A stretch of DNA of 64,000 bases from contig NZ_BMYK01000001.1 in assembly GCF_014652235.1 (NCBI RefSeq), positions 503,536 through 567,535 on the forward strand, in the 5' to 3' direction. Positions 47,902 to 56,096 of this stretch are shown here, one piece after another. The position numbers and the translations under genes are program-made. Position 1 is the first letter of the stretch; each line of letters begins with the position of its first letter. The DNA is from Pseudorhodoferax aquiterrae. Its GTDB lineage: Bacteria; Pseudomonadota; Gammaproteobacteria; Burkholderiales; Burkholderiaceae_C. Under the pieces are notes generated by a model, which had not been told where the DNA came from, made no database searches, and worked only from the letters and a program-made list of their open reading frames with translations.

Positions 47902-49215
47902 TCAGCTCAACAGATCGTGGTGCGTGTGGCCTGACTCCAGCGCGTGCACGCATTCGCGCCAGGGTGGGTCGGTCGCGCTGATCAGGAAACCGTAGGCACC
48001 GTAGTCGTCGTAGCGCCGCCCGCGCATCACGGTGACCTGCAGCACCGACTGCTCGTCCGTGCCCAGGTGCACGACGACCCGACCCGCGGCCTTGAGCGGC
48101 AATTCCTCGCGCGCATGCGCCTGGAAGCCCTCGTTCGAGACGTCGACCACCTGCAGTTCCACGAGCCGGCGCTGGCCGCCGATGTCGATCTCGAGCTTGC
48201 CCTTGCACTTGAGCGAAAAGCGTGGGTGCCGGCGCAGCGTCTCCATCTGCGCCGGCGGCTGCTCCAGTGGCGGCAGCACGGCCTGGTAGGCGGGAAGGTC
48301 GTAGATCTCGTGCAGCATGGCCTTCTTGCGTGCATCGAGTCCGGCGAAGCCCTGGGTGCGCTGGTTGAAGAAGTGGTCCAGCAGCGCCGGCGTCATGACC
48401 GGGTCGTTGGTCGTGTAGTAGCGCCGCTGCGGCAGCCGGATGTTGGGCAGCTCCATCTTGAAGAAGTAGTGGTGCAGGCTCTTGCGCGGCGGCTTGCCCG
48501 CGTAGGCGCGCGCGAGCAGCGCGTCGGCCTGGCTCAGGTCCAGCGTGGCGCCCACGGCCGGTGCGCCGTTGGCGAAGTCGTAGGCCGCCACCGTCTTTTG
48601 CGGCAGCCGGCGAAAGCACAGCAGCGATTCGTAGAGTTCGATGTGGTAGGGGTTGACCGCGATGACCAGATGCCGCGTGTCGAAGAAGCGCGTGCAGTAG
48701 GTGTGCATGAACTTCATGAGTGGGAACAGGATCGCGCCACCGGTCTTGCGGTGCTTGGGGTGCACCGCCAGCGCCGAGACCTCGGCGATCTGGCCGCGCT
48801 CGGCCTCCACGCTGGACAGGTCGAACACCGCCTGCAGCGGAAAGCCGAACGGGCTCTGGCGGATCAGCGAGATCGTGCCCACCACCTCGTCGTCGTACTT
48901 GGCGCACAGCGTGGTGGTGGTCGGCAGCGCGTGGTAGATGGTGGCGCGCAGGCCCGAGGGGGCGGGCTGCATGAAGCCCACGGCCACGTAGGCGTCGTGC
49001 AAGAGCTTGAAGCAGGCCTCGAGCTCCTCGCGCGTGTCGGCAATCTTGAGCGTCAGCCGCGGGTCGGGCGCCGGGTCGCAGTCGACGAAGGAGCGGGCCA
49101 CCGAAAAACGCACCGACTGGGGCATGAAGCCGATCGCCTGGCGCATGCCCTTGTGCAGCGCGCGGCGCGTGCGCGAGAGCAGGGTCTGCTTTTTGGGTCG
49201 TGGCGAGCGGGCCAT
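47902..49215 (-). CDS. GNAT-fold N-acyl amino acid synthase-like (FeeM) domain fused to a PilZ domain
   Basis: 437 residues. The N-terminal 250 residues resemble FeeM-type N-acyl amino acid synthases (a GNAT/LuxI-like fold): KIADTREELEACFKLLHDAYV, FDLSSVEAERGQIAEVSALAV, and an HIELYESLLCFRRLP segment. The C-terminal part (about 325-430) is a PilZ domain with both c-di-GMP contacts, RRHPR (328-332, RxxxR) and DVSNEG (358-363, D/NxSxxG). FeeM enzymes join a fatty acyl group from ACP to an amino acid; the fusion suggests c-di-GMP-dependent lipid signalling or membrane modification. AGAGGAG precedes the ATG. nudC lies 26 bases upstream. Confidence 0.8.
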   Translation of the reverse strand: MARSPRPKKQTLLSRTRRALHKGMRQAIGFMPQSVRFSVARSFVDCDPAPDPRLTLKIADTREELEACFKLLHDAYVAVGFMQPAPSGLRATIYHALPTTTTLCAKYDDEVVGTISLIRQSPFGFPLQAVFDLSSVEAERGQIAEVSALAVHPKHRKTGGAILFPLMKFMHTYCTRFFDTRHLVIAVNPYHIELYESLLCFRRLPQKTVAAYDFANGAPAVGATLDLSQADALLARAYAGKPPRKSLHHYFFKMELPNIRLPQRRYYTTNDPVMTPALLDHFFNQRTQGFAGLDARKKAMLHEIYDLPAYQAVLPPLEQPPAQMETLRRHPRFSLKCKGKLEIDIGGQRRLVELQVVDVSNEGFQAHAREELPLKAAGRVVVHLGTDEQSVLQVTVMRGRRYDDYGAYGFLISATDPPWRECVHALESGHTHHDLLS

Positions 49216-49241
49216 GGGATGCTCCTCTCGGCAGTATCGGC

Positions 49242-50063
49242 TCAGCGGCCGGGCAGGTGGGCTTCGATCAAATGCCCGGCGATAGACAGTCCGCGCGGGG
49301 GGATGGGCGGCATCGCGTCGCCAGGGCCGACCCAGACGGCCTCCTCGATCTCGTTCTCGTCCAGGCGGATCTCGCCGCCCGCGTACTCGGCCGTGAACGC
49401 GATCATCAGCGAGTGCGGGAACGGCCAGGACTGGCTCGCGAAGTAGCGCAGGTCCTTGACCTGCAGGCCGACTTCCTCGAACACCTCGCGGTGGATGGCT
49501 TCCTCGACGGATTCGCCGGCCTCCAGGAAACCGGCCAGCGCCGTGTAGAAGCGGGTCGGCGAGTTGCGGTGGCGCGCCAGCAGGAGTTCGGGGCCGCGCC
49601 GCACCAGCACCATCATGGCCGGCGAAATCCGCGGATAGGCCATGTGGCCGCACGCCGGGCAGCGCATGCAGCGTTCCCCGGCCACATGCTTGGTCGGGCC
49701 GCCGCAGGCGCCGCAGAAGCGGTGCGTGCGTGCCCATTCGGCGATCTGCCAGGCCCGCCCGGCGACAGCCAGCTGGCCTTCGTCCATGGCACCGAACAGC
49801 GCGCGCAGCCGGCGCGGGCGCAGACCCTCGGGCAGCGGCGTGTCCTTGGGCAGCCAGGCCACGCGGCAATAGGCCCCGTCGAGCAGACCCACGGGCAGGA
49901 AGTCCGCAGCACGCAGGCCGAGCGCGGCGCATGCGAAGGCGCCCGGCAGGGCCAGATCGGCTTCGCCGACCAGCAGTTCGTCACCGCAGAACACGAAGTT
50001 CTGCACCAGATCCTGCTCACGCGCCGCCAGCAGTGGCGTGAACGAGGGAGGGGTTTGCAGCAT
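49242..50063 (-). CDS. nudC: NAD(+) diphosphatase NudC (NAD-capped RNA decapping enzyme)
   Basis: 273 residues. A four-cysteine zinc ribbon (CGACGGPTKHV then CMRCPACG) lies near residue 140, followed by YPRISPAMMVLV. The Nudix box is GFLEAGESVEEAIHREVFEEVGL, followed by the NudC-type SQSWPFPHSLM motif. It cleaves NAD(H) and removes NAD caps from RNA. It shares the strand and a 26-base gap with the acyltransferase-PilZ gene. Confidence 0.95.
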   Translation of the reverse strand: MLQTPPSFTPLLAAREQDLVQNFVFCGDELLVGEADLALPGAFACAALGLRAADFLPVGLLDGAYCRVAWLPKDTPLPEGLRPRRLRALFGAMDEGQLAVAGRAWQIAEWARTHRFCGACGGPTKHVAGERCMRCPACGHMAYPRISPAMMVLVRRGPELLLARHRNSPTRFYTALAGFLEAGESVEEAIHREVFEEVGLQVKDLRYFASQSWPFPHSLMIAFTAEYAGGEIRLDENEIEEAVWVGPGDAMPPIPPRGLSIAGHLIEAHLPGR

Positions 50064-50118
50064 GGGCGGGCATACGGGCCGTTGGAGCCCGCATGCTAAC
50101 CGCCGGTGCGGATCGGCG

Positions 50119-50727
50119 TCAGAGTGCGAGCACCAGCGCCGCGTGGGCCTGCAGGCCGTCGCTGCCGGCGGTGTAGGGCAGGGTCACGGCGGCGCGGTCG
50201 GCCGCCTCGAGCCGGCGCCAGAGGAAGTCGCGCGCATTGCCAGGATCGCCCTCCACGTAAAGCTGCGTGGTCAGCAGTTCACGCGCGCCCAGCCGCAGCT
50301 TCACGTGGATGTGCGGCGTGCGGCCGCTGTAAGGCACGGGGCGGATCGTGCGGAAGCGCCAACGGCCCTCGGCGTCCACCGTGGTGCGGCCGAAGCCCTG
50401 GAAGGCCGGGTCCTGGCGGCTGCCGTCGCCGGGATGGTCGTAGTGGCCGGCTTCGTCGCACTGCCAGATCTCCACCTGGGCGCCGCGCACGGGGCGGCCG
50501 TCCAGGTCGCGCAGCGTGCCGTCCAGCCATGCCGGCTGGCCGCGCGTGTAGCGCCGCGCACCATTGCGCAGCAGGTCGTTGTCGGCGTCGGCCGGGAAGG
50601 CAAGCGGATAGAAGGGCCCCTCGGTCTGGGCCGGCGTGGGCCGAAGGCGCGCCACGGGCTGGGCCCGCGCGCTCAGCAGGGCCGGGCAGGCGATCAGGGC
50701 GGCAGTGAGCGTGCGGCGCGTGGGCAT
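50119..50727 (-). CDS. Exported intradiol ring-cleavage dioxygenase-like protein
   Basis: 202 residues of the protocatechuate 3,4-dioxygenase/catechol 1,2-dioxygenase fold. The usual Fe(III) ligands appear conserved: Tyr in EAGHYDHPG, then Tyr, His and His in VPYSGRTPHIHVK. QTEGPFYP near the start of the mature protein is typical. It opens with a signal-like segment (RRTLTAALIACPALLSARA, with twin Arg), so it is probably periplasmic, unlike the cytosolic degradative enzymes. Substrate unknown. Confidence 0.84.
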   Translation of the reverse strand: MPTRRTLTAALIACPALLSARAQPVARLRPTPAQTEGPFYPLAFPADADNDLLRNGARRYTRGQPAWLDGTLRDLDGRPVRGAQVEIWQCDEAGHYDHPGDGSRQDPAFQGFGRTTVDAEGRWRFRTIRPVPYSGRTPHIHVKLRLGARELLTTQLYVEGDPGNARDFLWRRLEAADRAAVTLPYTAGSDGLQAHAALVLAL

Positions 50728-50764
50728 GGTGCTCAGATGCGGGTGGCCACGCCCAGGTTCCCGG

Positions 50765-51646
50765 CTACAGGAACAGCGCGTCGAAACCGTCCACGGGTTC
50801 GAAGCGCTTGTTGTGCCAGCGCAGGCGCAGCGGGCCCGGCATGGCGCGCTCGCGCACCGGATGGCGGTCGTCGCCCGGGTAGCAGACCACGCGCGTGCCG
50901 CCGTCCTCGATGCTTTCGGGCTGGATCAGCGGCGGGCGGCGCGTGCGCGCGGCAGCCACGGCTTCGTCGGCCGTGGCGTGGCGCGCGAGCTGGGCCAGCG
51001 TCATGATTTGCGGCGGTGCCATCTCGATCTCGCGGTCCCAGTAGCGCTGCAAGGCGGCGCGCGGCGACAGCCAGGTGCTATCGGTGGTCTCGAAATCGTC
51101 GTGCGTGGCCACCTGCTCGGGCGGCACCGCGGCGGCGAAGAAGCGCGTGTCGAAGCGCTTGTTCATGACCGAGGGCACGCGCGGCGTGATCCAGCGCGAC
51201 CATGGCGCGAGCCGGCGCGTCTGCACCCGCAGGCCCAGTTCGGCCAGCATGGTGTTGAAGGGCGTACCGTTCTTGAGCAGGGCGGAAGCCCGGGCCAGGT
51301 CGGGCTCGCCGCCGTCGGCGGTTTCCGCCAGCAGCACGCCGGCTTCCTCGAAGGCTTCGCGCACGGCGGCCACGTACAGGCCGGCCGCGCGCGCCGCGTC
51401 CAGCTCTGCGTCGTGCAGGCTGGCGTGCAGCTGCGCGGCAGCCTGGTCGAGATGGCGTGCGGCGTCGAGCTCGGCATCGGCCGCATCGAGCTTGCCGCCC
51501 GGGAACACGTAGGCGCCGCCCAGCACGTCGGACAGCCCGTGGCGCTTCATGAGCAGCACCTCCAGGCCGGCGGCGCCGTCGCGCAGCATGACCACGGTGG
51601 AGGCCGCGCGCGGCGGCGTGTCGATGGCGTGCAGGTTCAGTTCCAT
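50765..51646 (-). CDS. Nudix hydrolase (NUDT19/CoA-diphosphatase-like)
   Basis: 293 residues. The Nudix fold starts with STVVMLRDGAAGLEVLLMKRH and AYVFPGGKLDAAD; the helix part is AAVREAFEEAGVLLAE. Between GGK and REAFEEAG about 40 extra residues are inserted, as in the peroxisomal NUDT19/NUDT7-like group. Cleavage of CoA or acyl-CoA is possible by family, and it fits the divergent acyl-CoA-type dehydrogenase next door. AAGGGA precedes the ATG. Confidence 0.85.
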   Translation of the reverse strand: MELNLHAIDTPPRAASTVVMLRDGAAGLEVLLMKRHGLSDVLGGAYVFPGGKLDAADAELDAARHLDQAAAQLHASLHDAELDAARAAGLYVAAVREAFEEAGVLLAETADGGEPDLARASALLKNGTPFNTMLAELGLRVQTRRLAPWSRWITPRVPSVMNKRFDTRFFAAAVPPEQVATHDDFETTDSTWLSPRAALQRYWDREIEMAPPQIMTLAQLARHATADEAVAAARTRRPPLIQPESIEDGGTRVVCYPGDDRHPVRERAMPGPLRLRWHNKRFEPVDGFDALFL

Positions 51647-51763
51647 GGGGTTCCCTTCGTCTCCAGTACAGTTGCCCGGCTTTTTTGTATGGCGCGCAGC
51701 AGGCTAACAGAGGCTGATGGCCCCGGCTGTCGCGCAGCTTCCACCTCGCAAGGAGACAAAGGA

Positions 51764-52684
51764 ATGGGTCTGGATTTCAAGGGCCGTGTGGCCATCGTCA
51801 CGGGCGCCGGCGGCGGTCTGGGCCGCGAGCATGCGCTGGCACTGGCCCGGCGCGGCGCCAAGGTGCTGGTCAACGACCTGGGCGGTGCGCGCGACGGCAG
51901 CGGCGGCTCGGCCAGTGCGGCGCAGGCCGTGGTCGACGAGATCGTCGCCGCCGGCGGCGAGGCGCTGGCCAACGGCGCCTCGGTCACCGACCACGCCGCC
52001 GTGGCCGCCATGGTCCAGCAGGCCGTGGACGCCTGGGGTCGCGTCGACATCCTCGTCAACAACGCCGGCATCCTGCGCGACAAGAGCTTCGCCAAGATGG
52101 AGCTGGACGATTTCCGCCTCGTCATGGACGTGCACCTGATGGGCGCCGTGCACTGCTGCAAGGCCGTGTGGCCGCTCATGACCGCGCAGAAGTACGGCCG
52201 CATCGTGATGACGAGCTCGTCCTCGGGCCTGTACGGCAACTTCGGCCAGGCCAATTACGGCGCGGCCAAGATGGCACTGGTCGGCCTCATGCAGACGCTG
52301 GCCATCGAAGGCGCCAAGCACGGCATCCACGTCAACAGCCTGGCGCCCACGGCCGCCACGCGCATGACCGAGGACCTCATGACGCCCGAGGTGCTGCGCG
52401 CGCTGGACCCGGCCGCCGTGGTGCCGGCCATGCTGGTGCTGGCCGGCGAAGACGCGCCCACGCGCACCGTGCTGTGCGCCGGTGCCGGCTCCTTCGAGGC
52501 CGCGCACGTCACGCTGACCCAGGGCCAGTGGATCGGCACCGGCGAGGACGCGCCCGAACGCCTGGCGGCCGCGCTCGATGCCGTGCGCGCACGCGAGGGG
52601 GAGACCGTGCCGCAAAGCGGCTCGGAGCAGGGCCGGCTGGAAGTCGGCCGTGCCATGGCCCAGGCAGGGCGGCAGGCCGGCTAA
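51764..52684 (+). CDS. Short-chain dehydrogenase (MFE-2-like 3-hydroxyacyl-CoA dehydrogenase)
   Basis: 306 residues. The cofactor motif is VTGAGGGLGREHALALARRGAKV, NNAGILRD is present, and the catalytic YxxxK is in ANYGAAKMALVG with the Ser in TSSSSG. GREHALALA, VNDLGGARDGSG and the 50-residue C-terminal extension match the dehydrogenase part of multifunctional enzyme type 2 of beta-oxidation. AAGGAG and AAAGGA lie before the ATG. It is divergent from the Nudix gene across a 117-base gap. Confidence 0.88.
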   Translation: MGLDFKGRVAIVTGAGGGLGREHALALARRGAKVLVNDLGGARDGSGGSASAAQAVVDEIVAAGGEALANGASVTDHAAVAAMVQQAVDAWGRVDILVNNAGILRDKSFAKMELDDFRLVMDVHLMGAVHCCKAVWPLMTAQKYGRIVMTSSSSGLYGNFGQANYGAAKMALVGLMQTLAIEGAKHGIHVNSLAPTAATRMTEDLMTPEVLRALDPAAVVPAMLVLAGEDAPTRTVLCAGAGSFEAAHVTLTQGQWIGTGEDAPERLAAALDAVRAREGETVPQSGSEQGRLEVGRAMAQAGRQAG

Positions 52685-52755
52685 ACCCTGTCCTGCAGGG
52701 CTTGGCGGCCTGTGATACCTTCCGGCCCCACACAGATTCCGGGGCTTGAAACAAC

Positions 52756-54363
52756 ATGGCCACAACGACCTTGCATGCCAGCACGCCCCTCACGGAGCGC
52801 GTCGGCGGCCTCACGGCCGAGCGCCTGCGCGGCATCCGCCGCGGGCTCGAGAAAGAAAGCCTGCGTGCCACGCCGAACGCCGGCCTGGCGCTGACGCCGC
52901 ACCCGGCCGCATTGGGTTCGGCCCTCACGCACGAACACATCACGACCGACTTCAGCGAATCGCAGCTCGAACTCATCACCGGCGTGCACGCCGATGTGGA
53001 CAGCTGCCTCGCGGAACTGCGCGAGGTGCACCAGTACGTCTACCACGTGCTGCGCGAGCAGGGCGACGAGATGCTGTGGGTCTCCAGCATGCCCTGCGGG
53101 CTGCCGACCGACGAGACCATCCCGCTGGGCCGCTACGGTTCGTCCAACGTGGGCCGCGCCAAGAGCGTCTACCGCATGGGGCTGGGCCACCGCTATGGCC
53201 GGCGCATGCAGACCATCTCGGGCATCCACTACAACTGGTCGATGCCGGGCATCGACAGCGCTGCCTACTTCGGACTGATCCGCAACTTCCGCCGCCACGC
53301 CTTCCTGCCGCTGGTGCTGTTCGGCGCATCGCCGGCCGTCTGCGCGAGCTTCGTGCAGGGCCGCGAGCATGCACTGCAGCCGTTCGGCGAGCACAGCATG
53401 TACCTGCCGCACGCGACCTCGCTGCGCATGGGGCGCCTGGGCTACCAGAGCGACGCGCAGTCCACGCTGGCCGTGAGCTACAACAGCCTGGAAGGCTACG
53501 GCGCCTCGCTGCAGGAGGCGCTGACCAAGCCCTATCCGGCCTACGAGGCCGTGGGCATCCGCAACCCGGGCGGCGACTACAACCAGCTCGCCACCAGCCT
53601 GCTGCAGATCGAGAACGAGTTCTACGGCACGATCCGGCCCAAGCGCGTGATCCGCCCGGGCGAGCGGCCGCTGCACGCGCTGCGCGAGCGCGGTGTCGAA
53701 TACATCGAAGTCCGCCTGATGGACCTGGACCCGTTCGAGCCGCTCGGCATCGCGGCCTCGACCATGCGCTTTCTCGACGTGTTCCTGCTGCACTGCCTGC
53801 TCAGCGACAGCCCGCCCGATACGCCCGAGGAGATCGCCGCGCTCGCGCGCAACCAGCAGCGCGTGGCCGCGCGCGGCCGCGAGCCGGGCTTGGTGCTCGA
53901 GCAGGACGGTCGCGAGCGCGTGCTGACCGAATGGGCGCTGCAGCTCGTCGACGAGTGCACGCCCATCGCCCAGGCCATGGATGCCGCGCTCGGCGGCGAG
54001 GGCCACATGGCGGCGCTGCGCGCGGCACGTGCGGCGCTGCTGGCGCCCGAGACGCTGCCTTCGGCCCGCGTGCTCGAACATGCCACGCGCGCACACCACA
54101 GCAGCTTCACGCGCTTCACCTTGCAGCATTCGCTGCAGACGCGCGCTCAGCTGCTGGCGTTGCCATTCCCGCAGGCGCTGCGCGCGCGCTTCGTGGCGGC
54201 GTCCGACGCGTCCATCGAGGCGCAAAAGCGCATCGAGGCCAGCGACACCATGCCCTTCGACGTCTACCGCGAGGAGTATCTGCGGCCCGAGCGTCTGGGG
54301 CTGGGCCTCAAGCGCCGTGGCAGCGCTGCGGCACCGCAGGTGCTGCAGGCCGCCGCGCTCTGA
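52756..54363 (+). CDS. gshA: Glutamate-cysteine ligase
   Basis: 535 residues, the proteobacterial GshA type 1. Signatures are RRGLEKESLRATP near the N-terminus, HITTDFSESQLELIT, VSSMPCGLPTDE, ISGIHYNWSMP, and RNPGGDYNQLATSLLQIENEFYGTIRPKR. It makes gamma-glutamylcysteine, the rate-limiting step of glutathione synthesis. It follows the dehydrogenase gene by 71 bases and converges with a small membrane-protein gene four bases after its stop. Confidence 0.96.
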   Translation: MATTTLHASTPLTERVGGLTAERLRGIRRGLEKESLRATPNAGLALTPHPAALGSALTHEHITTDFSESQLELITGVHADVDSCLAELREVHQYVYHVLREQGDEMLWVSSMPCGLPTDETIPLGRYGSSNVGRAKSVYRMGLGHRYGRRMQTISGIHYNWSMPGIDSAAYFGLIRNFRRHAFLPLVLFGASPAVCASFVQGREHALQPFGEHSMYLPHATSLRMGRLGYQSDAQSTLAVSYNSLEGYGASLQEALTKPYPAYEAVGIRNPGGDYNQLATSLLQIENEFYGTIRPKRVIRPGERPLHALRERGVEYIEVRLMDLDPFEPLGIAASTMRFLDVFLLHCLLSDSPPDTPEEIAALARNQQRVAARGREPGLVLEQDGRERVLTEWALQLVDECTPIAQAMDAALGGEGHMAALRAARAALLAPETLPSARVLEHATRAHHSSFTRFTLQHSLQTRAQLLALPFPQALRARFVAASDASIEAQKRIEASDTMPFDVYREEYLRPERLGLGLKRRGSAAAPQVLQAAAL

Positions 54364-54367
54364 ACGG

Positions 54368-54583
54368 TTAGGGCCGGCCGGCGCGCCGGCGCCACAGGAA
54401 GTGGCCGATGAAGGCCAGGCCCAGCACCAGCGCGAACCAGCCGACGATGGCCGATTGCGCGATCGTGTCGCGCATGCCCGAGGGCGCCATGAACTGCGGC
54501 CCCAGCAGCACCGCCAGTCCGATCACGCAGCACAGCCCGCCCTTCCAGGCCAGGTCGGCTTCCTTCTTGGCGTCGCGGCTCAC
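54368..54583 (-). CDS. Small hypothetical membrane protein
   Basis: 71 residues with two hydrophobic helices (GLCCVIGLAVLLGPQFM and SAIVGWFALVLGLAFIGHFLW) ending in RRRAGRP. The start is a GTG that overlaps the stop of the HPF-like gene (GTGA), so it is translated with it. No function recognised; the coupling to a ribosome-hibernation-type protein is the only context. Confidence 0.7.
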   Translation of the reverse strand: MSRDAKKEADLAWKGGLCCVIGLAVLLGPQFMAPSGMRDTIAQSAIVGWFALVLGLAFIGHFLWRRRAGRP

Positions 54584-54963
54584 AGGGCCGCCGCGTCGGG
54601 CTGGTCGGCGCCAGGCACGCCGTCCTTGCGGATCGAATCGCGCTCGCGGTGGCGGTTGTCGCGGCCGCGCTCCACCGTGTGTTCCACCAGGCGCTTGAGC
54701 TTGTCGGTGGCACCGCGCACGGCCAGGTCCTGGCTGTCGCCGTCGTGGTGCACGGCCAGCGGCTGGTGGTGCGCCAACCGCGCCTCCAGGGTGCAGCGCT
54801 TGTCGGCGCTGCCGGACTTGCCACCGTTCTCGTCGGACAGGTGCATCTCCACGCGCGTGATGTCGTGGCGAAAGCGCGCCAGCTCGTCCTGCAGGTATTG
54901 CTCGGCCCAGCGGTCCAGCGATTCCTTGTTGGGCAATCCGGTCGTGTTCACTTGTACTTGCAT
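54580..54963 (-). CDS. HPF/RaiA-type ribosome-associated factor
   Basis: 127 residues. The S30AE fold is suggested by MQVQVNTTGLPNKESLDRWAEQYLQDELARF, then ITRVEMHLSDENGGKSGSADKRCTLEARL, and a helical VRGATDKLKRLVEHTVERG. Short members of this family bind the 30S decoding region during stationary phase. This one lacks the long C-terminal dimerisation domain. GGGAG lies upstream of the ATG at 54963. Confidence 0.85.
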   Translation of the reverse strand: MQVQVNTTGLPNKESLDRWAEQYLQDELARFRHDITRVEMHLSDENGGKSGSADKRCTLEARLAHHQPLAVHHDGDSQDLAVRGATDKLKRLVEHTVERGRDNRHRERDSIRKDGVPGADQPDAAAL

Positions 54964-55103
54964 GGGTCGGGTCTCCCGAAAACCTTTGACAGCACAGTGT
55001 GCCTGAGGCCCTGCCTCGGCCCTGTAGGAGCGCGGCGATTCCCCGTGGCCGCTCTGGTATCGTTCTTGCGTTTTTTTGCCCGCACACCCCACCAGGAGCC
55101 CCC

Positions 55104-56090
55104 ATGTCCCGACCCTTCCTGCCTTCTGCGACCCGCCGCAGGCTCACCCAGGCCCTGGCCACGGCGGCCCTGCTGGGCGCGACCGGCCTGGCCCAGGCCC
55201 AGTCCACGGTGCGCATCCTGGTCGGCTTTCCGGCGGGCGGTGGCACCGACGTGATCGCGCGCACCCTGGCCGACAAGCTGCAGGGCGAGCTTGGCCAGAG
55301 CGTGATCGTCGACAACCGCGCTGGCGCCGGCGGCCAGATCGCGGCCAATGCACTGAAGACCGCCGCGCCCGACGGCAACACCTTCTTCCTCACCCACGAC
55401 CACACCGTCTCCATCCTGCCGCTGGTCGTCAAGAACCCCGGCTTCGACCCGGCCAAGGACTTCGTGGCCGTGGCCGGCTTCGCGACCTTCGTGAACGCGC
55501 TGGCCGTGTCCGGCGGCACGCCGGCCAAGTCCATGCCCGAGTACCTGAACTGGCTCAAGGGCCAGGGCGGGCGCGGCACCATCGGCATCCCGGCACCGGC
55601 CTCGACGCCCGAATTCCTGGTCAAGGTGCTGGCCGACAAGTACAAGATGGACCTGCTGGCCGCGCCCTACCGCGGCAGCGCGCCCATGATCGCGGACATG
55701 CTGGGTAACCAGATCGGCGCGGGCATCGGCTCCGTGCCCGACTTCATCGAGAACCACAAGGCCGGCAAGATCCGCGTGGTCGGCGTGCTGGGCAACGCGC
55801 GCCAGGCCGCCATGCCCGAGGTGCCGACCTTTGCCGAGATGGGCGTGTCCGGCTTCGAGGACCTGCCCTACTACGGCATCTTCGCGCCGGCCGGCACGCC
55901 GCAGGCCGCGATCGACCGCTTCTCGGCCGCCGTGGCCAAGGTCGTCGCGCTGCCCGACGTGCGCGAGAAGCTCACGGCCATGGGCCTCACGGTGGGCTAC
56001 ATGCCGCAGCAGCAGCTGCACAGCCGCGAGCAGGCCTACACCAGGACCTGGGCGAAGATCATCAAGGACAGCGGCTTCCAGCCCCAGTAA
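55104..56090 (+). CDS. Bug-family tripartite tricarboxylate transporter substrate-binding protein (TctC-like)
   Basis: 328 residues with a Sec signal (TRRRLTQALATAALLGATGLAQAQ, cleavage after AQA). The mature protein starts STVRILVGFPAGGGTDVIAR, the Bug-family signature, followed by VDNRAGAGGQIAA and PSTPEF-like and YRGSAPM segments. Bug proteins bind carboxylates and are hugely expanded in Comamonadaceae and Bordetella. No membrane components (TctA/TctB) are next to it, a common orphan arrangement. CAGGAG precedes the ATG. Confidence 0.93.
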   Translation: MSRPFLPSATRRRLTQALATAALLGATGLAQAQSTVRILVGFPAGGGTDVIARTLADKLQGELGQSVIVDNRAGAGGQIAANALKTAAPDGNTFFLTHDHTVSILPLVVKNPGFDPAKDFVAVAGFATFVNALAVSGGTPAKSMPEYLNWLKGQGGRGTIGIPAPASTPEFLVKVLADKYKMDLLAAPYRGSAPMIADMLGNQIGAGIGSVPDFIENHKAGKIRVVGVLGNARQAAMPEVPTFAEMGVSGFEDLPYYGIFAPAGTPQAAIDRFSAAVAKVVALPDVREKLTAMGLTVGYMPQQQLHSREQAYTRTWAKIIKDSGFQPQ

Positions 56091-56096
56091 GTCCTG

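Noticed and set aside
54963..55040. Possible sigma-54 promoter upstream of the HPF-like gene (GGCAC ... GC on the minus strand)
   Set aside because: The GG and GC doublets are two bases too close together for sigma-54, and the rest of the consensus is weak.
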